Positions 28,640 through 40,763 of a stretch of DNA of 64,000 nucleotides are shown one piece after another. The stretch is from positions 15,471,234 to 15,535,233 of the forward strand of contig CM037870.1 in assembly GCA_021292105.1 (NCBI GenBank). The letters are read 5' to 3'. This DNA is from Anadara kagoshimensis (taxonomy: Eukaryota > Mollusca > Bivalvia > Arcoida > Arcidae). Numbering within the stretch: position 1 is the first letter of the stretch; every line of letters begins with the position of its first letter. The notes beneath the pieces were generated by a model. That model had not been told where the DNA came from. It saw only the letters and a program-made list of their open reading frames with translations, and ran no database searches. Made by a program: the position numbers and the translations under genes.

Positions 28640-30060
28640 ATGAATTACAGATATGCACAGGCTACGGATTAATCTTCCACAGAAGCAATGTATTAAAACC
28701 ACGGTAAACGAAATGAATTATCTGTGGAATGCATTTTATCCGGATTCTCCCAGTACGTCATTTTGACACCCTTCAAGTGATGACCGGATTCTGTCATATT
28801 TGACAGCTTAAGGAAATCACTTTGACTGTTGCATTTGACATCTTATAGCGTAATTCGGATGACGTTGGTTAGTAGAAGGGTTTAAGTAATAAATTTTTGT
28901 ATAGCGTAATCAGTTATACCGTCAAACTATTGTAGTAGAAAAAATTACATTGTTATCACTAGTTGTTTGTTCATCAAATGCCAATGAAAGCTTTCACTAT
29001 TCTATACACTACATATATTAATTAATTAATTAATTACGTAAGCAAGTAAGTAAACATCAATCAGATATGGCTTAAAGAGACTTGGTTGAACTGTAAGCAT
29101 AAATTCTTTCCTGGTACAGAAATTAGGGAAAATGAAAACATAAACATATATCACTAGTGCAGTCTTTACGACCAGCTTGCTTATTTCTTTGGTGTGTTCA
29201 TTCAGAAAGGCCGGAAGTTTGGGACCCCGTCCCGTGACGTCATAACAGTAACATACCCTTCGCCATGATTAGATAAATTTGGTCGAGTAGTTATCAACAA
29301 CAGTTATTTGAGATTTACATTTGCAATTTGAATTTTGACAAAATTTGAGGGTTGGGGTTATTTGATAACTCTCGGTTGTGAATAAAGCAATTTTAAAGTG
29401 AGGTACGGAAAGAGGTGATGAAAATGAAGGTAAGACCCTATACCAGCGCAAAAGCTTACAATGTTTCCGATAAACAATGAAGATCTTTAGCGTATCCCAG
29501 TTGGCATCAGGGTACAAAGTTCAAGTACAGTTATAAATACTAGATGGCGCAACAAAACCAAATTTTATCCTGGTGTGTGATGAATTTTAACATCTGACAC
29601 ATATTTTAAACTATTTATGAAATTATAATACACAATAAAAGAATTCTTATCAATTAATATATTTATGAGACACTTAGAAGACGGCAGATTTATTCCCAAA
29701 GATTTATAAATTTAGTTTATGATAACCCATCCCGCAAAGACTTATATTTTATTTTCAAAAGGTCACGTGACAAGAGCGGCTGTAAATAATTCCACCCTAG
29801 AATATAGTCTCCTTTTGCTTCAAGAAAACACGTTATTTGCCATTTTTCTGTGTTTGCCTTTTTTTAAAAGTACCCCCTTAAACATGTAATGCTGATTTTT
29901 GCGTTTATATCAATATTGATTTCACAAAACTTCAAAAAAACTTTTAATCCAAACAGATTATGTCACGTGACTTCCAAAAAATTGAAAAATGTTTAAAACA
30001 ATAAATTAAATCGAATTAAAAAAAAACAACATTTTATCGCTAAAATTAAGCTGTATTTTT
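28640..30060. other. No gene recognised
   Basis: AT-rich, with a short (TTAA)n near 29017 and nothing that reads as a gene, SINE or foldback element. Confidence 0.5.
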
Positions 30061-30097
30061 ATATTGAAGCAAGATGAGTGCAAAAATTTCCAAGACG

Positions 30098-30139
30098 TAT
30101 CAAACTCTCTCTCTCTATCTCTCTCTCTCTCTCTCTCTC
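30098..30139. repeat. (CT)n microsatellite
   Basis: Nearly pure CT run, opened by a few CTCTCTAT units. Confidence 0.95.
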
Positions 30140-30293
30140 CTGCATATCCGTTTTCGCGATCTATACAAGCACAAAAACTTACCTACTAAAGTTACAAATA
30201 ACATATCGTCTGTGATCAGTCATGGTTCGTCTTCTGGATTAACACGTGCAGTTTTAATCACATTTAACTCATTTTACAACTATTTCACCTTTT

Positions 30294-30362
30294 AAAGACT
30301 TTGATCAGAAATATATTTTAAAACTTTGATCAGAAATGTATTTTAAAACTTTGATCAGAAAA
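30294..30362. repeat. 26-bp repeat, 2.6 copies
   Basis: ACTTTGATCAGAAATATATT then TTAAA, three times in tandem, the last one partial. Confidence 0.85.
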
Positions 30363-30469
30363 TTAAACAATCGTTTCCGGAAGTACCTCATGTATAGCAT
30401 TCATATTTTTCTCCAGTAACAATGATAATCTGGCAGAGCATCTTGCGTTACATCTGTATACATAAAAAG

Positions 30470-30668
30470 AGGCCTGCCAAAAGTTTAACACGGAGCGGTC
30501 AAGCGCGGTTGGTGAGTGGCTGAGGCATGTATTGCTCGTGACAGAAAATGCCAATATAGATGCCAACAATCATTCAAGATAAAGGGTTACAAGGGACAGA
30601 GACGAGCTACCAATACAGCACCAAATTCGTCAGCTTAGTGTTAAACTTTCGACAGGTCTGTACCGTAG
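30470..30668. mobile_element. Foldback element family A, copy 9
   Basis: Left AGGCCTGCCAAAAGTTTAAC, right CTTAGTGTTAAACTTTCGAC then AGGTCTGTACC. Inner part strongly diverged. Confidence 0.75.
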
Positions 30669-31029
30669 ATACAGTCAACTTTGTTTCTTGTGTTTATTTT
30701 AGTATTATAGTCACTATCGCTTATAGACAAAGAAATGTTCCTATATGATGTTTTAATCTATGTTGTAATCAGCTGGTATGATAGTTCATTAGCATAGTAT
30801 GTAGTGATGAACGTGGGTGATGCGCTCGGAATCTGCCCCATTAACTGATAACAGAGAGAATGGGGAAAATTATCACTAAAACTGTATATCATATGAGGAT
30901 CGTCTTTGTATGACAGCGAAAGGGCTTAAACCCATGTCACGGTAAAAAGGAACTGTTTAAATTGCAATCAACGCAAATTAATTTTAATGTATTTGGTTTG
31001 ACTAAAGTAACCCGTGACACCTAACCACC

Positions 31030-31082
31030 CCACACCACTCTCTCTCTCTCTCTCTCTCTGTTACTACTTAGGCGTTTGTGCG

Positions 31083-31119
<37 letters not shown>

Positions 31120-31146
31120 GTAACTACATCGTTAGGCGTTTGTGCG

Positions 31147-31180
<34 letters not shown>
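31030..31180. repeat. Three (CT)n runs separated by TTAGGCGTTTGTGCGCT
   Basis: CT runs at about 31036-31059, 31086-31116 and 31147-31172 with repeated spacers containing AGGCGTTTGTGCGCT, so the array is a compound minisatellite, not three chance runs. Confidence 0.9.
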
Positions 31181-31655
31181 TCAAGTCTATAACGTATTTT
31201 TGATATGCGTTTGTATGTGTTCCGTTACGTATATTTGCTGGCTGTTTTCAGTGTGGTCTGTTACTTTATTTTTTGTTATGCGTTATTTGTGTGTGTTCTG
31301 TAACGCGTTTTAAATTATGCGTTCATCAAAGTATAACATGTCAATGTTATGACCATAATTGTTTAGTTGACTTGGTATAAATCATTAAATTTGACAATTA
31401 TTATTATTAATTTGTTTAGAGGTGAGAATTATTTTTACGCCATTCTGATTAACGTCAATTTTTCCCCTTAAAAATAAAGAAACATATGAGGACATTAATT
31501 GGGGTCCTCTGCTGGCTGCACAGGGAATGTATTTTTGTATAATAATGTTGTTTTGTTTTTAGTTTTCTTTTAATTTTCAAGAAAAACAAGTAAAATGAAT
31601 TAAAAGACCAGAGTTTTTGTCAATATATGTATGCATAGATTTTAGTACCACTGAA

Positions 31656-31860
31656 GTACAGACCTGTCGAAAGTTTGACACTAAGGCAACGAAAAGGAGC
31701 TCGGGCACCGAGTGACCAATATTTAGGGAACTAAAGAATAAAAACTACCCAGAATGAGTGAGAGAGAGAAAAAGAGTTTTGTTGAGATATAACTAACGAG
31801 AGGTCGACATGAGCATTCGGTCCGACACAAATCCGTTAGCTTCGAGTAAATGTTCATTAG
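31656..31860. mobile_element. Foldback element family A, copy 10 (right end lost)
   Basis: Left GTACAGACCTGTCGAAAGTT intact; the right arm decays at CCGTTAGCTTCGAGTAAATG without the terminal GACAGGTCTG. Confidence 0.7.
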
Positions 31861-32012
31861 GCCAACGGGTGGGTACTGTAGTCCATCATCGGTGGTTCAT
31901 GGCGGATGATTTATCCTGCGTAGGCGATTTATGAAAGATTTTGACCACGACACAAACCACCAATCCCTTCTATTCCGAAAAAAAACTTGGGGTGTCACAA
32001 AACACCAGCATT

Positions 32013-32698
32013 GTTACGCCACATAGCAGTGTTGCCGCATAAACGTGTTCCAACACGTCTATGAGGGGAATTTCAACGCATAAAGAGAAAGCTTTTATGC
32101 GGCAAAAAGGCTACATTCCACCGCATAAAGAAAACAATTACTATCATCACCTGCATTTACACCTCCATCATTATTACCACCTTCACATAAAGCACCACCA
32201 CCATCGTGATGATCATCATTATATTATTTTATTATTATTATATTATTATTATTATTATTATTAAAGCAAAAGTCGAAATTCTACCAAAATCACAATTTAA
32301 CGATCATCAACATTACAGTCATAATCGCCACCGCCGTCGGCACGACGACGGTAACATCGTCGTCGCGCTCTCATCGTCCCTGTCCCCATCCTCGTAATAT
32401 TATTACCATTATCAACAACACCAACAACATAAATTCTCAATTGTCACCGTCGTCGTCATAATTTATATCACCACCACCGTTTTTGTCGAGATATGAGCTC
32501 TTTTTTAAATTTCATACCAACTCGTTATAATTAGCCATCGTTATGCGTCAAAAAAGGCAGCCTTGCGCCGCATATAAGCAGCACATCTTTATGCGTTGAA
32601 CGCCGCCGCATAAACGTGGCGGACCTCTTTATGCGTTGGAATTCCCCGCATAGACGTGTTGGGCGCGTTTATGCGGCAACACCGCTATGTGGCGTAAC
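32013..32698. mobile_element. Foldback element family F, long copy with simple-repeat core
   Basis: Terminal inverted repeats of about 75 bp: left GTTACGCCACATAGCAGTGT then TGCCGCATAAACG, right its reverse complement ending GCTATGTGGCGTAAC. Arms are packed with alternating CGCATAAA / TTTATGCG words, allowing many hairpins. The centre (about 32145-32520) is CAC/ATC/TTA/CGTCGT simple sequence. The 245-bp relative at 60631 lacks this centre. Confidence 0.85.
32216..32263. repeat. (TTA)n microsatellite
   Basis: About 15 TTA units within the core of the family F element. Confidence 0.95.
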
Positions 32699-32699
32699 A

Positions 32700-33545
32700 C
32701 AGCATAACCGCCTCCCATTCATAAGTATTTTTAGGGTGTGCGAGTGTGCAGTAAAGAAAGGAAATAGGTGTAACTTGAAATGGGGTGTCACAAAAAATTC
32801 CTTCACATTCAAAATATTTCATAGAGACAATCGGAGTGCACGTATGTGAGTGTTCAGTTGAATAAGAAGTACACGTGTATGCTCTCCCTTCCATTCAAAA
32901 ATATTTTTTAGGGTGAGCGAGTGTTCGGTAAAGAAATGAAGTAAGTGTAAAATGGGGTGTCACAAAAATTTCTTCCCATTCAAAAAATATTTTATAGGGG
33001 TAACACCCCGAGTGTGTGATCTGAAAGAAGTACACGTACTGCAGGTAGGTGCTTTCCCTTCCATTCAAAAATATTTTATAGGGTGTGTCATTGCTCCGTA
33101 AAAAGGAGGTGTAAAAATGGGGTGTCACACAAAATTCCTTCCCATTCAAAATATTGTATAGGAGAAACACTCGGAGTGTGTGAATGTTCAGCTGAGTAGA
33201 ACGTACACGCACATTTAGGTGCTCCCCCTTCCATTCAAATCTATTTTATAGGGTGAGCGAGTGTTCGGTAAAGAAATGAAGTAAGTGTAAAAAGGAGATG
33301 TCACAAAAAACATTCCTTCCCATTTAAAATATTTTATAGGGGAAACTGAGTGTTCAGTTGAATAAGAAGTACACGTAAGTGCTCTAATATATTATAGGGT
33401 GAGCGAGTGTTCGGTAAAGAAATGAAGTAAGTGTAAAAAGGAGATGTCACAAAAAACATTCCTTCCCATTTAAAATATTTTATAGGGAAACTGAGTGTTC
33501 AGTTGAATAAGAAGTACACGTAGGTGCTCCCCCTTCCATTGGAGT
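32700..33545. repeat. ~170-bp tandem array, 5 units
   Basis: Each unit has GGGTGAGCGAGTGTTCGGTA (or variant; near 32733, 32911, 33079, 33251, 33397), a GGGGTGTCACAAAA block, CCTTCCCATTCAAAATATTT and GTTCAGTTGAATAAGAAGTA. Spacing 146-178 bp. Open frames on both strands here are repeat artefacts. A GGGGTGTCACAAAACACC remnant at 31989, just left of the family F element, suggests that element landed in the array edge. Confidence 0.9.
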
Positions 33546-35370
33546 GTATGATTGATCATTTTAAGAAGTGGGTGTTAATCCCTACATACATATATTATGA
33601 AGCTACTTTCATTTTAATAGGATGGGTAGTTTTATCGGGTGCACTTTAAATCGAGGGTATGTTCGCTATTACTGAGTGTGTCTTTATACTTGCTATTCCG
33701 GGTGTTAAATTATTTTTATGGGATGTGGACATCGATACGGATTTATTTCCCGTTACTAATCCGGCAGTGATTATCTTTACAAATAGATTCCACGCGTTGT
33801 TATGGATACGTAACCTGGAGAAGATGCATTAATTTTAGGAGTATTCTGCCTCTGGGTATTACACTGAATCACATCTGGTTTAACACTCGGAACAAAAATA
33901 TTATTTTATTTTATTTATTTATTTTTAACACGCTACATCTAACCTAATCCTATATAGCTAATTGCTGTGCATAAATACCTATATTATGTACAAGGTACGT
34001 CTGTGTATATATTGTCGTAGGACATCCACGCAACTTGTACAATGTAAAACAAAATGCCTATAGCATCTTTACCGTCATCTGTTATAAATGGCATTAATTT
34101 TAACACATTAGATCTAGAGACCACGAAGTCTAATTTAAAATGAGTAAATACTTCTCTATTGGACCAAAGGGTTAAAGGGGGCAGAACCTAGAACAGCAAA
34201 ATGTATTGTCTTATTCGTCCTCAGATCAACAAAATTAACTAATAATTATCAATTAAGAAATTACACATGTAACGTGTGGGGGAGGGCGAATCGTAGGTAG
34301 AACATAATAAAAAATCAAACAGGTGGAATTTATCTTTTTTATTTTTAACTTATTTTATTATATAGTGTAATTAATATGTTATTTTTTATCATTTTAATTT
34401 AATTTAATTTAATTTAATTTAATTTAATTTAATTTAATTTAATTTAATTTTCTATTTACATTTGGATTTTTTTTATTTCAGATAAATTTGGAAGGTAACT
34501 TAAGTTCAGTTTTAATTTTATCCAGGTGTATTAATTTACTTTCTGCGATAACTTCAAACCTGTCAATTCTGAAAAGCAAAACATTCAAGATTTATCTTGC
34601 CGCGTTTCAAATTCAAGATACGAAACTCCTATCACAAATCGGTGGCTTAAATTTCATTATTTAGTTCTACCTTGTACCTCACCTAACGAGATTTTAATTG
34701 CCCCCAGATTTCTGTTGATGACACTAAATGGTTTTATTGCCTTTATTTAACACAGGTCAAGAGGGAAGTCCGAATTTTAGGACCAGCTGTACCAAGTGTG
34801 CGAAGACGTATTACGTTACCAACCCAGTTTCACAATATTTTTCTAAACTTGTATCTCCGATCTGGCAAAATTGATACCATCATAATTTTGTTTGATTTTC
34901 ATATATTTAAGAATTTGAGGTGTCATTTTGAAGATCCCATCAAGCTGATAATATTTGTAAAAATAATAATTTTGTGAAAAATGTCACAAGTTCACTATGG
35001 TATTCATGGACTTATGAAAATGTTTATTCTTAGTTTCAAATATCATCTAGTTATATATGTTTCTGTTCAAACTAAATCTGCTAACCCTTTCCATGTTTCA
35101 GCCCACGAACGAATGCGAATCCAACAGGTCCAAGACAAGTTTTTTCCTTTTTTTTTTTTTTCTTTTTTTTTTTTTTTGTTGAATGAAACATTCAAAAATT
35201 CCTAATGAGAAATAACCACCAAGATTTTCCCCACAGAAACCATGGCCAGCTGATGTACAATCAATTTTAATGATTTGAAAGTATTTTCACCATAACCAGT
35301 AACATAATATGGTATTTTTATATATAATTATTATTTATCGTTGTCGGGACATTTCTACTATATGTATACA
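33546..35370. other. No gene recognised
   Basis: AT-rich; contains only simple sequence ((TTTA)n near 33900, (TTTAA)n at 34397-34451, a T-run at 35143-35177). Confidence 0.5.
34397..34451. repeat. (TTTAA)n microsatellite
   Basis: Eleven perfect pentamers. Confidence 0.97.
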
Positions 35371-35372
35371 TG

Positions 35373-35599
35373 TACAGGACAGACCTGTCGAAAGTTGAAC
35401 ACTGAGCTATCGAATTACCGTACTACCGTATTATCCACCCATCTCGCTCTGTCCCTTGTCAGCTACATGTATATATCGCGGAAGCTGCGCTATCTATCTT
35501 TTGACATCTCTTTTGCTTGTAGCGATTGTACCACTATGCAGCTGAGCTTGGGTCCCTTTTTCGCTAGCCTAGTGTTAAACTTTTGGCAGGCCGTTACTA
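35373..35599. mobile_element. Foldback element family A, copy 11
   Basis: Left ACAGACCTGTCGAAAGTTGA, right CTAGTGTTAAACTTTTGGCA; complete. Confidence 0.85.
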
Positions 35600-36509
35600 T
35601 ATTGTATATCTAATGAATATTCATGTAACATCTGTTGTCTTGCCAGATGGGAAAATTTTATTCAGTTGTAAATTTCAATACGCCGTCAACAATTGTCAAT
35701 CGAAAAAAAAACCATGAGAAATATACATATGACCTTCACAAGATTTTCATCTCATTTAATTCATTTCAATTATTATTATATAATACTTTCCATTGTCTCG
35801 ATTTTTTACATCGGATGTGGTTTATTTTATTTTTTTTTATCTTATATTTAAATACAGTGGGAAAAGATGTGTCACGTAATTATAACACTTCATTGACCGA
35901 TCCGTCATGCGTTTCCATCCGTAGCGCGACTCTAATATTAATGTCCACCGTATTTTTAAGTAGAACAAACTTAACACAAAAGACTGGTTTTTTAATTCTT
36001 ATTTAAACTGACAAAACAAGAATTGCCAGTTCAAAATTTAAAATCCATTGTCATATATTGTTATCAAGCCCGTAACAATTTTATATACAAACATATACAT
36101 GTAGTTCCTTCAAAATATCTCAGTATTTTGACTGAAGACTGTGAAAAACACCTGTTAAACACGTGTTTCCGTGTTCCGCCGGCTTTATCTTGAAATATCC
36201 GCCTTTTTAAATTGAAAGAAAAAGTGTTTGATCGAATGTCAATTAGTTGTATATTGATCTTACTGTAAATCAATTTGTTAGGATTTTAATAAATGTATTT
36301 TTTCTTACCATCAAATAAGTACTTCTTTCCAACCAGTTTTGTAAACAAAAACTTCCAATCCAAAATTAAAATTTCTACTTGGAACTAAAGAAGTCCGTTC
36401 CATTTCAATATAACACTGACATGTCTGTAAATTCACAGCAGACGACAAAACTTATATATATACCATCTACGTTAATATTGTCATTTCCGTTTTACCTGTC
36501 GCGCATGCG

Positions 36510-37550
36510 CAAAAGTTTTAAATCTGTTTCATTCATAACAGACCCCCATACGTTTTGTCATGAATCACTAGAATACATTATTTCTGTTCTGAGTATAATT
36601 TTTTGTACAAATCTCGTGTTTAATACAAGTACAAAGTACAACGTGACAGTTAAGAAATATCATATGGTTTTTTTTTAACTCGGAGTCAGTATTTGTAACG
36701 GATTTTCCCATATAACAATTGATCATATCACATAAAAAGCATTAATGTCCAGATTATACATATACATTTATATAAAAAGATAAAAATAGAAAACAATAGT
36801 TCATCCTCTCTTCTTTAAAAGTACTCTTATATTTATACGACAACAATAACTAAATTCAGAAGCCACGTTTTGAATAGAGAAGTATAGACATTGAAAACGG
36901 ATGAACCTGTACTTTCTTCATGGAAGTGAGACCGGGTACTACGGAAGGGTAGGTACCTCTGTTTAGCTAGCTGGGACTTACCCGCCACGTGTGTAATAAA
37001 AATTGAGGATGAGAGAAAAATGGAACCATTGGTCAGTATGTACATCAAGAGTTTTAAATCTATTTTATTCATAACAGATCCACTACGTTTTGTCATGAAT
37101 CATTAGAATATATTATTTCTATTTTAGTATAAAGTAGTGGTCTTTTGCACAAATATCGTGTTTTACACAAGGACAACGTGACAGTCAAGAAGTATCATAT
37201 TTCTTTTTTTTTTAAGTCAAGAGTCAGTATTTGTAACGGGATTTTCCATGATAACAATTGATCATATCATATAAAAGTATTAATGCCTAGATGTCTTTTT
37301 ATACTAGTATATACATTTATATAAAAAGATAAAAATAGAAAACAATAGTTCATCCCCTCTTCTTTAAAAGCACTCTTATATGTATAAGACAACAATAATT
37401 AAATTCAGCAGCCATGTTTTGAATAGAGAAGTAAAAACATTGAAAACTAGTAAATTCAGTATGATAAATCTTCATGGAAGTGAGACCGGGTACTCCGGAA
37501 GGTTAAGCACATCCTATTCATCTAGCTACATGTTGCTATACCCGCGACCT
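36510..37550. repeat. ~540-bp direct tandem duplication
   Basis: 36510-37000 and 37052-37550 align over nearly their full length: AAATCTGTTTCATTCATAAC / AAATCTATTTTATTCATAAC, CATAACAATTGATCATATCA, TTATATAAAAAGATAAAAAT, AGAAAACAATAGTTCATCC, and both end in a family C repeat (copies 6 and 7). Divergence looks like roughly 10%. Confidence 0.9.
36895..36985 (-). repeat. Dispersed repeat family C, copy 6
   Basis: TTCATGGAAGTGAGACCGGG, TACGGAAGGGTAGGTACC, TAGCTAGCTGGGAC. In the left half of the 540-bp duplication. Confidence 0.75.
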
Positions 37551-37552
37551 AT
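37465..37552 (-). repeat. Dispersed repeat family C, copy 7
   Basis: TTCATGGAAGTGAGACCGGG, CCGGAAGGTTAAGCAC. In the right half of the duplication, so copied with it. Confidence 0.75.
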
Positions 37553-37630
37553 GTTATTAAATATTTCAAGGACAATTCTACATGGGTGTAGAAAGAAAGT
37601 TAAAAAAATTACTTTAAAAAAGCGTTATTT

Positions 37631-37870
37631 GGGGTCTCAGTACCTTAGTGGTCTAAGGCGTACTAACGGATTACAGCGCCTCTCAATACCCCAGTTCGAA
37701 CCAAAATCGGGAAATTCCTAGTGCGAATTTGCCGAACGTTGGTGGTTTTCTTCGGATACTCAAGTTACCGGGCCTCCATCATCCCAGAACTGAGCGTCTT
37801 TACATTAGTGCATGTAACAGGACTCTTACAAGATGCAATGCACCTTTATTCCATTCCATACTCTCCCAAG
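37631..37870 (+). mobile_element. tRNA-Leu/Ser-like SINE, copy 2
   Basis: Head TAGTGGTCTAAGGCGTACTA with ACGGATTACAGCGCCTCTCA, B box CAGTTCGAACC, then GAACGTTGGTGGTTTTCTTC and CCCAGAACTGAGCGTC. The head has the D-arm and long variable region of a class II tRNA but no closing acceptor stem. Confidence 0.6.
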
Positions 37871-38279
37871 TGAACGTCTTTTGCATCGCAGTAAGATTAA
37901 GATGAACTAGTCACAATAGTACATATGTTCAGAAGCAGAGTAAAACTTCGATCAAAGAGTGGGACAAGTTGCTGCGGAAGGTCACGCGCCTCTTGTCACA
38001 AGTTAGAGTTATATCAGACATTGTCTAAATACTTGAAGTAACAATAAAACCTTGTTAAGTAGCCAGCTTCCAGACTAGGAAAACATAGAACTACAGCCTA
38101 ACAAAGACGAGTGCAAAAAAACAACAAAATCTAGATCTCATTAATTTTATTGAAAAACTTTTAAATTTAAAATTAAGAAAAGGAAAGTAAACCTCTTGAC
38201 ATTCAAATGTTGGAAACCGTTGACACACTCGTGAAATTGCATCTTATAATAATACATTTGTATGTTTATTGTACCTTTG

Positions 38280-38475
38280 TTGTAGAGGCCTTGGTGATTG
38301 ACTGTGTTCGAATCCCACTTAGGCAGATACATGTATTAATTAGTGTGAATAAGTTTGCATGCCGATGATTTTTTTTCTGGGTATCCCAGTTTCCCACACT
38401 TTCGGAGAACTAACCGGCTGACGCTTGATATAAGTAAAACTTATATAAGCGACCTGGGCGTAAAACACCATTGTC
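38280..38475 (+). mobile_element. SINE fragment
   Basis: B box GTGTTCGAATCCC at 38307, then GGGTATCCCAGTTTCCCACA and a tail TATATAAGCGACCTGGGCGT then AAAACACC. The A-box side is missing or eroded. Confidence 0.45.
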
Positions 38476-38587
38476 CTAATCAATTCCTTATCTAAATGTT
38501 AACACGAGCAACTTACTTGATTAGTTTGTGGCGTCGTGATTTGCTTTAGAGAGTAAAATTGTGTTTTATTAGATAGAAAAATGAAAA

Positions 38588-38625
38588 AAAAAATAAATAA
38601 AATAAATAAATAAATAAATAAAAAC
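38588..38625. repeat. (AAAT)n microsatellite
   Basis: About nine AAAT/AAATA units. Confidence 0.95.
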
Positions 38626-38839
38626 TACTTACAGCAATTTAAAAACTAGCTTGATTCCTCTTCAACTGTATATTAGGTTCTGACGATTCTTTCTGTAGGT
38701 AAAAGTTCATTTGTTAAGTTAGGGTCATCATTATTTTTCTAAATGCAAGTGACCTGACAGGTGAATCTTTCTGCATAAATCAGTACTGGACATACTAAAT
38801 AGTCCACTAAATACTAAGTATATCAGTCACATACAACTA

Positions 38840-38975
38840 CTTTTTATGAAAATGTTTACACCCAATGCGACATTTACTGTCCTAACAAAAGAGATGTTAA
38901 CGAAGCCTCGTTTACTGTTTTAAAACAATTCCGGCGCAACATTCAGTCTTAGTCGAGTTGACACTCCCATATACT
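38840..38975. repeat. Fragment of the 42.4-43.1 kb array
   Basis: TTACACCCAATGCGACATTT, ACTGTCCTAACAAAAGAG and AAACAATTCCGGCGCAACAT match units at 42480-42570. It lies immediately left of the 3.4-kb transposon, so the transposon splits this array. Confidence 0.85.
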
Positions 38976-40763
38976 CAATACTTGAACCTAGAAATGTTTT
39001 TTCCTATGAAGTTTTTTTGCTGTTTTGTATTCTATAGGGTCCCTAGAGTTAAATTAGGTTAGTTGCCCTGAAGGCAATCTTGGGCGAATTGCATAATTTG
39101 CATATATCCAAGATGGCTGCCTGACGCCATATTGAAAATCTATCTTTAGTAAGAATTGTTCTACAATAGCTTGTAGTATACCGTTTAATATATTTTCAAG
39201 GATGAGGAACTCATTTCCGTTGTTGTTTTTAACATTTTGGGCAATTTAAAAGTATATTTAACAATTTTGACCAACAAAGGTAGGAGTAACATGGTTTTTA
39301 TTATAAGATGTAACTCAGCATATCACATTCAATGCTGCGTAACTTAATCATACATCTTGATACATTTTGATTTAAAAGTCATAAATAAGGCTCGACCAAT
39401 TCCTTATAATAAGATATTAAAACATGATCTTAGTAATTTCAGCTTTACTACGTCTAGCGTAAAGGCTAGTTCACTTTGCTAAGATGTCTTTTAAAGTGTG
39501 TATCCAACGAAGAAGTTTTCAAAGCCACATTATTGCTATCATGATTAATCCAGTTACATATATATTACCACGATTGAAAACCAAATTATACTCGGACTTT
39601 TTATCAAACTAAATAATACGTTTGTCAACAATGAATTGATTCGATTTTTATATTTTTGGTTTTATGATAGTTTTGATCTACTATTTCCACTCCAAATGAC
39701 TACTATGATACACACGCTATGACTACAGACTTCCATGTTTATCAATGTGGTGTAAGTGAAAAGGTGGTGCACAGTCTAGATTTGGTTTAGTTTTAAGTCA
39801 CCTTTAAGCAACATCTCAACGTCTAGATCTTGACAATGCTGTTTCAAATTATACTGGACCGCAGAAAATAATACCCTTACACAATCATCCAACAAAACTG
39901 ATTGTATCCTGATTAACACACCCAACGAATAATTTTATTTGATGCTGAACATGTACAATACGCTGGTAAACTTTCTCAGTGTCTGCTATAAACACTTGCA
40001 TGTCGGCACCATAATGGTTATTAGGATGATGTCTTAGCTAACCAGTTTAGAGAACAAACTGCTATCAAATTTAAAAAATGAGTCTTCAAAGGCATGGCTC
40101 TTTAGCCTGATAATTTCAGTGGGTTGATTGGTGCTTCTCCGATCGATTGGAATGAATATTTTCTGAGTGTGATACGGACCATAACTCAGAGAGTTTAATC
40201 CTTTGTGTTCCTTGGATATATCTGACTAAAATTTATTGCTTCTTCAAACTACCTCTAAATGAAAACAGGTCATAAGGAAATTGCTCGTAAAATTGTTTCT
40301 TATGTGTCAATGTGGTGGATTCAGTTGTAATGTATGATTAGATGGAATTCGAGTACAATCAAGACAACCTGATGAGTTTTATAATGCCATTATTAGCTTA
40401 TAAAGATGATAAAGGCAATATGTTTCAAAGCGACGTCGTCAAGATGCAAAAACAAAGCAAGTTGTTGATCTTGGAAACATGTTTCATTGGTTACCTTTGT
40501 TTGGACAGCAGGGCAGTTTGAGCTTAGCTTCTGATTGTATTTAATATCGGCTCTGTTCCTTTTTGATAGTGGTTGAAAATGGTTGTCATTGGAAAGGCAT
40601 GAAGTCAGCTCTAGCCAAATCGCTTTGTGGAGTTCGTTCACTCAATACTCAAAAACAATCACAATGATTCACACTTTTTCTATCGCATCCCTTGGTTACA
40701 TGGCTACAACACATCAGATTTCATTGCATCAACCCAAAATAGGTCATATTGGTACCCAGACAC

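Noticed and set aside
32685-33212. Minus-strand open frames in the 32.7-33.5 kb block
   Set aside because: They follow the ~170-bp tandem array and have no start or splice context.
37631-37710. tRNA-Leu gene
   Set aside because: Only the D arm and B box resemble one; no acceptor stem, and a related sequence at 20192 shows it is a SINE head.
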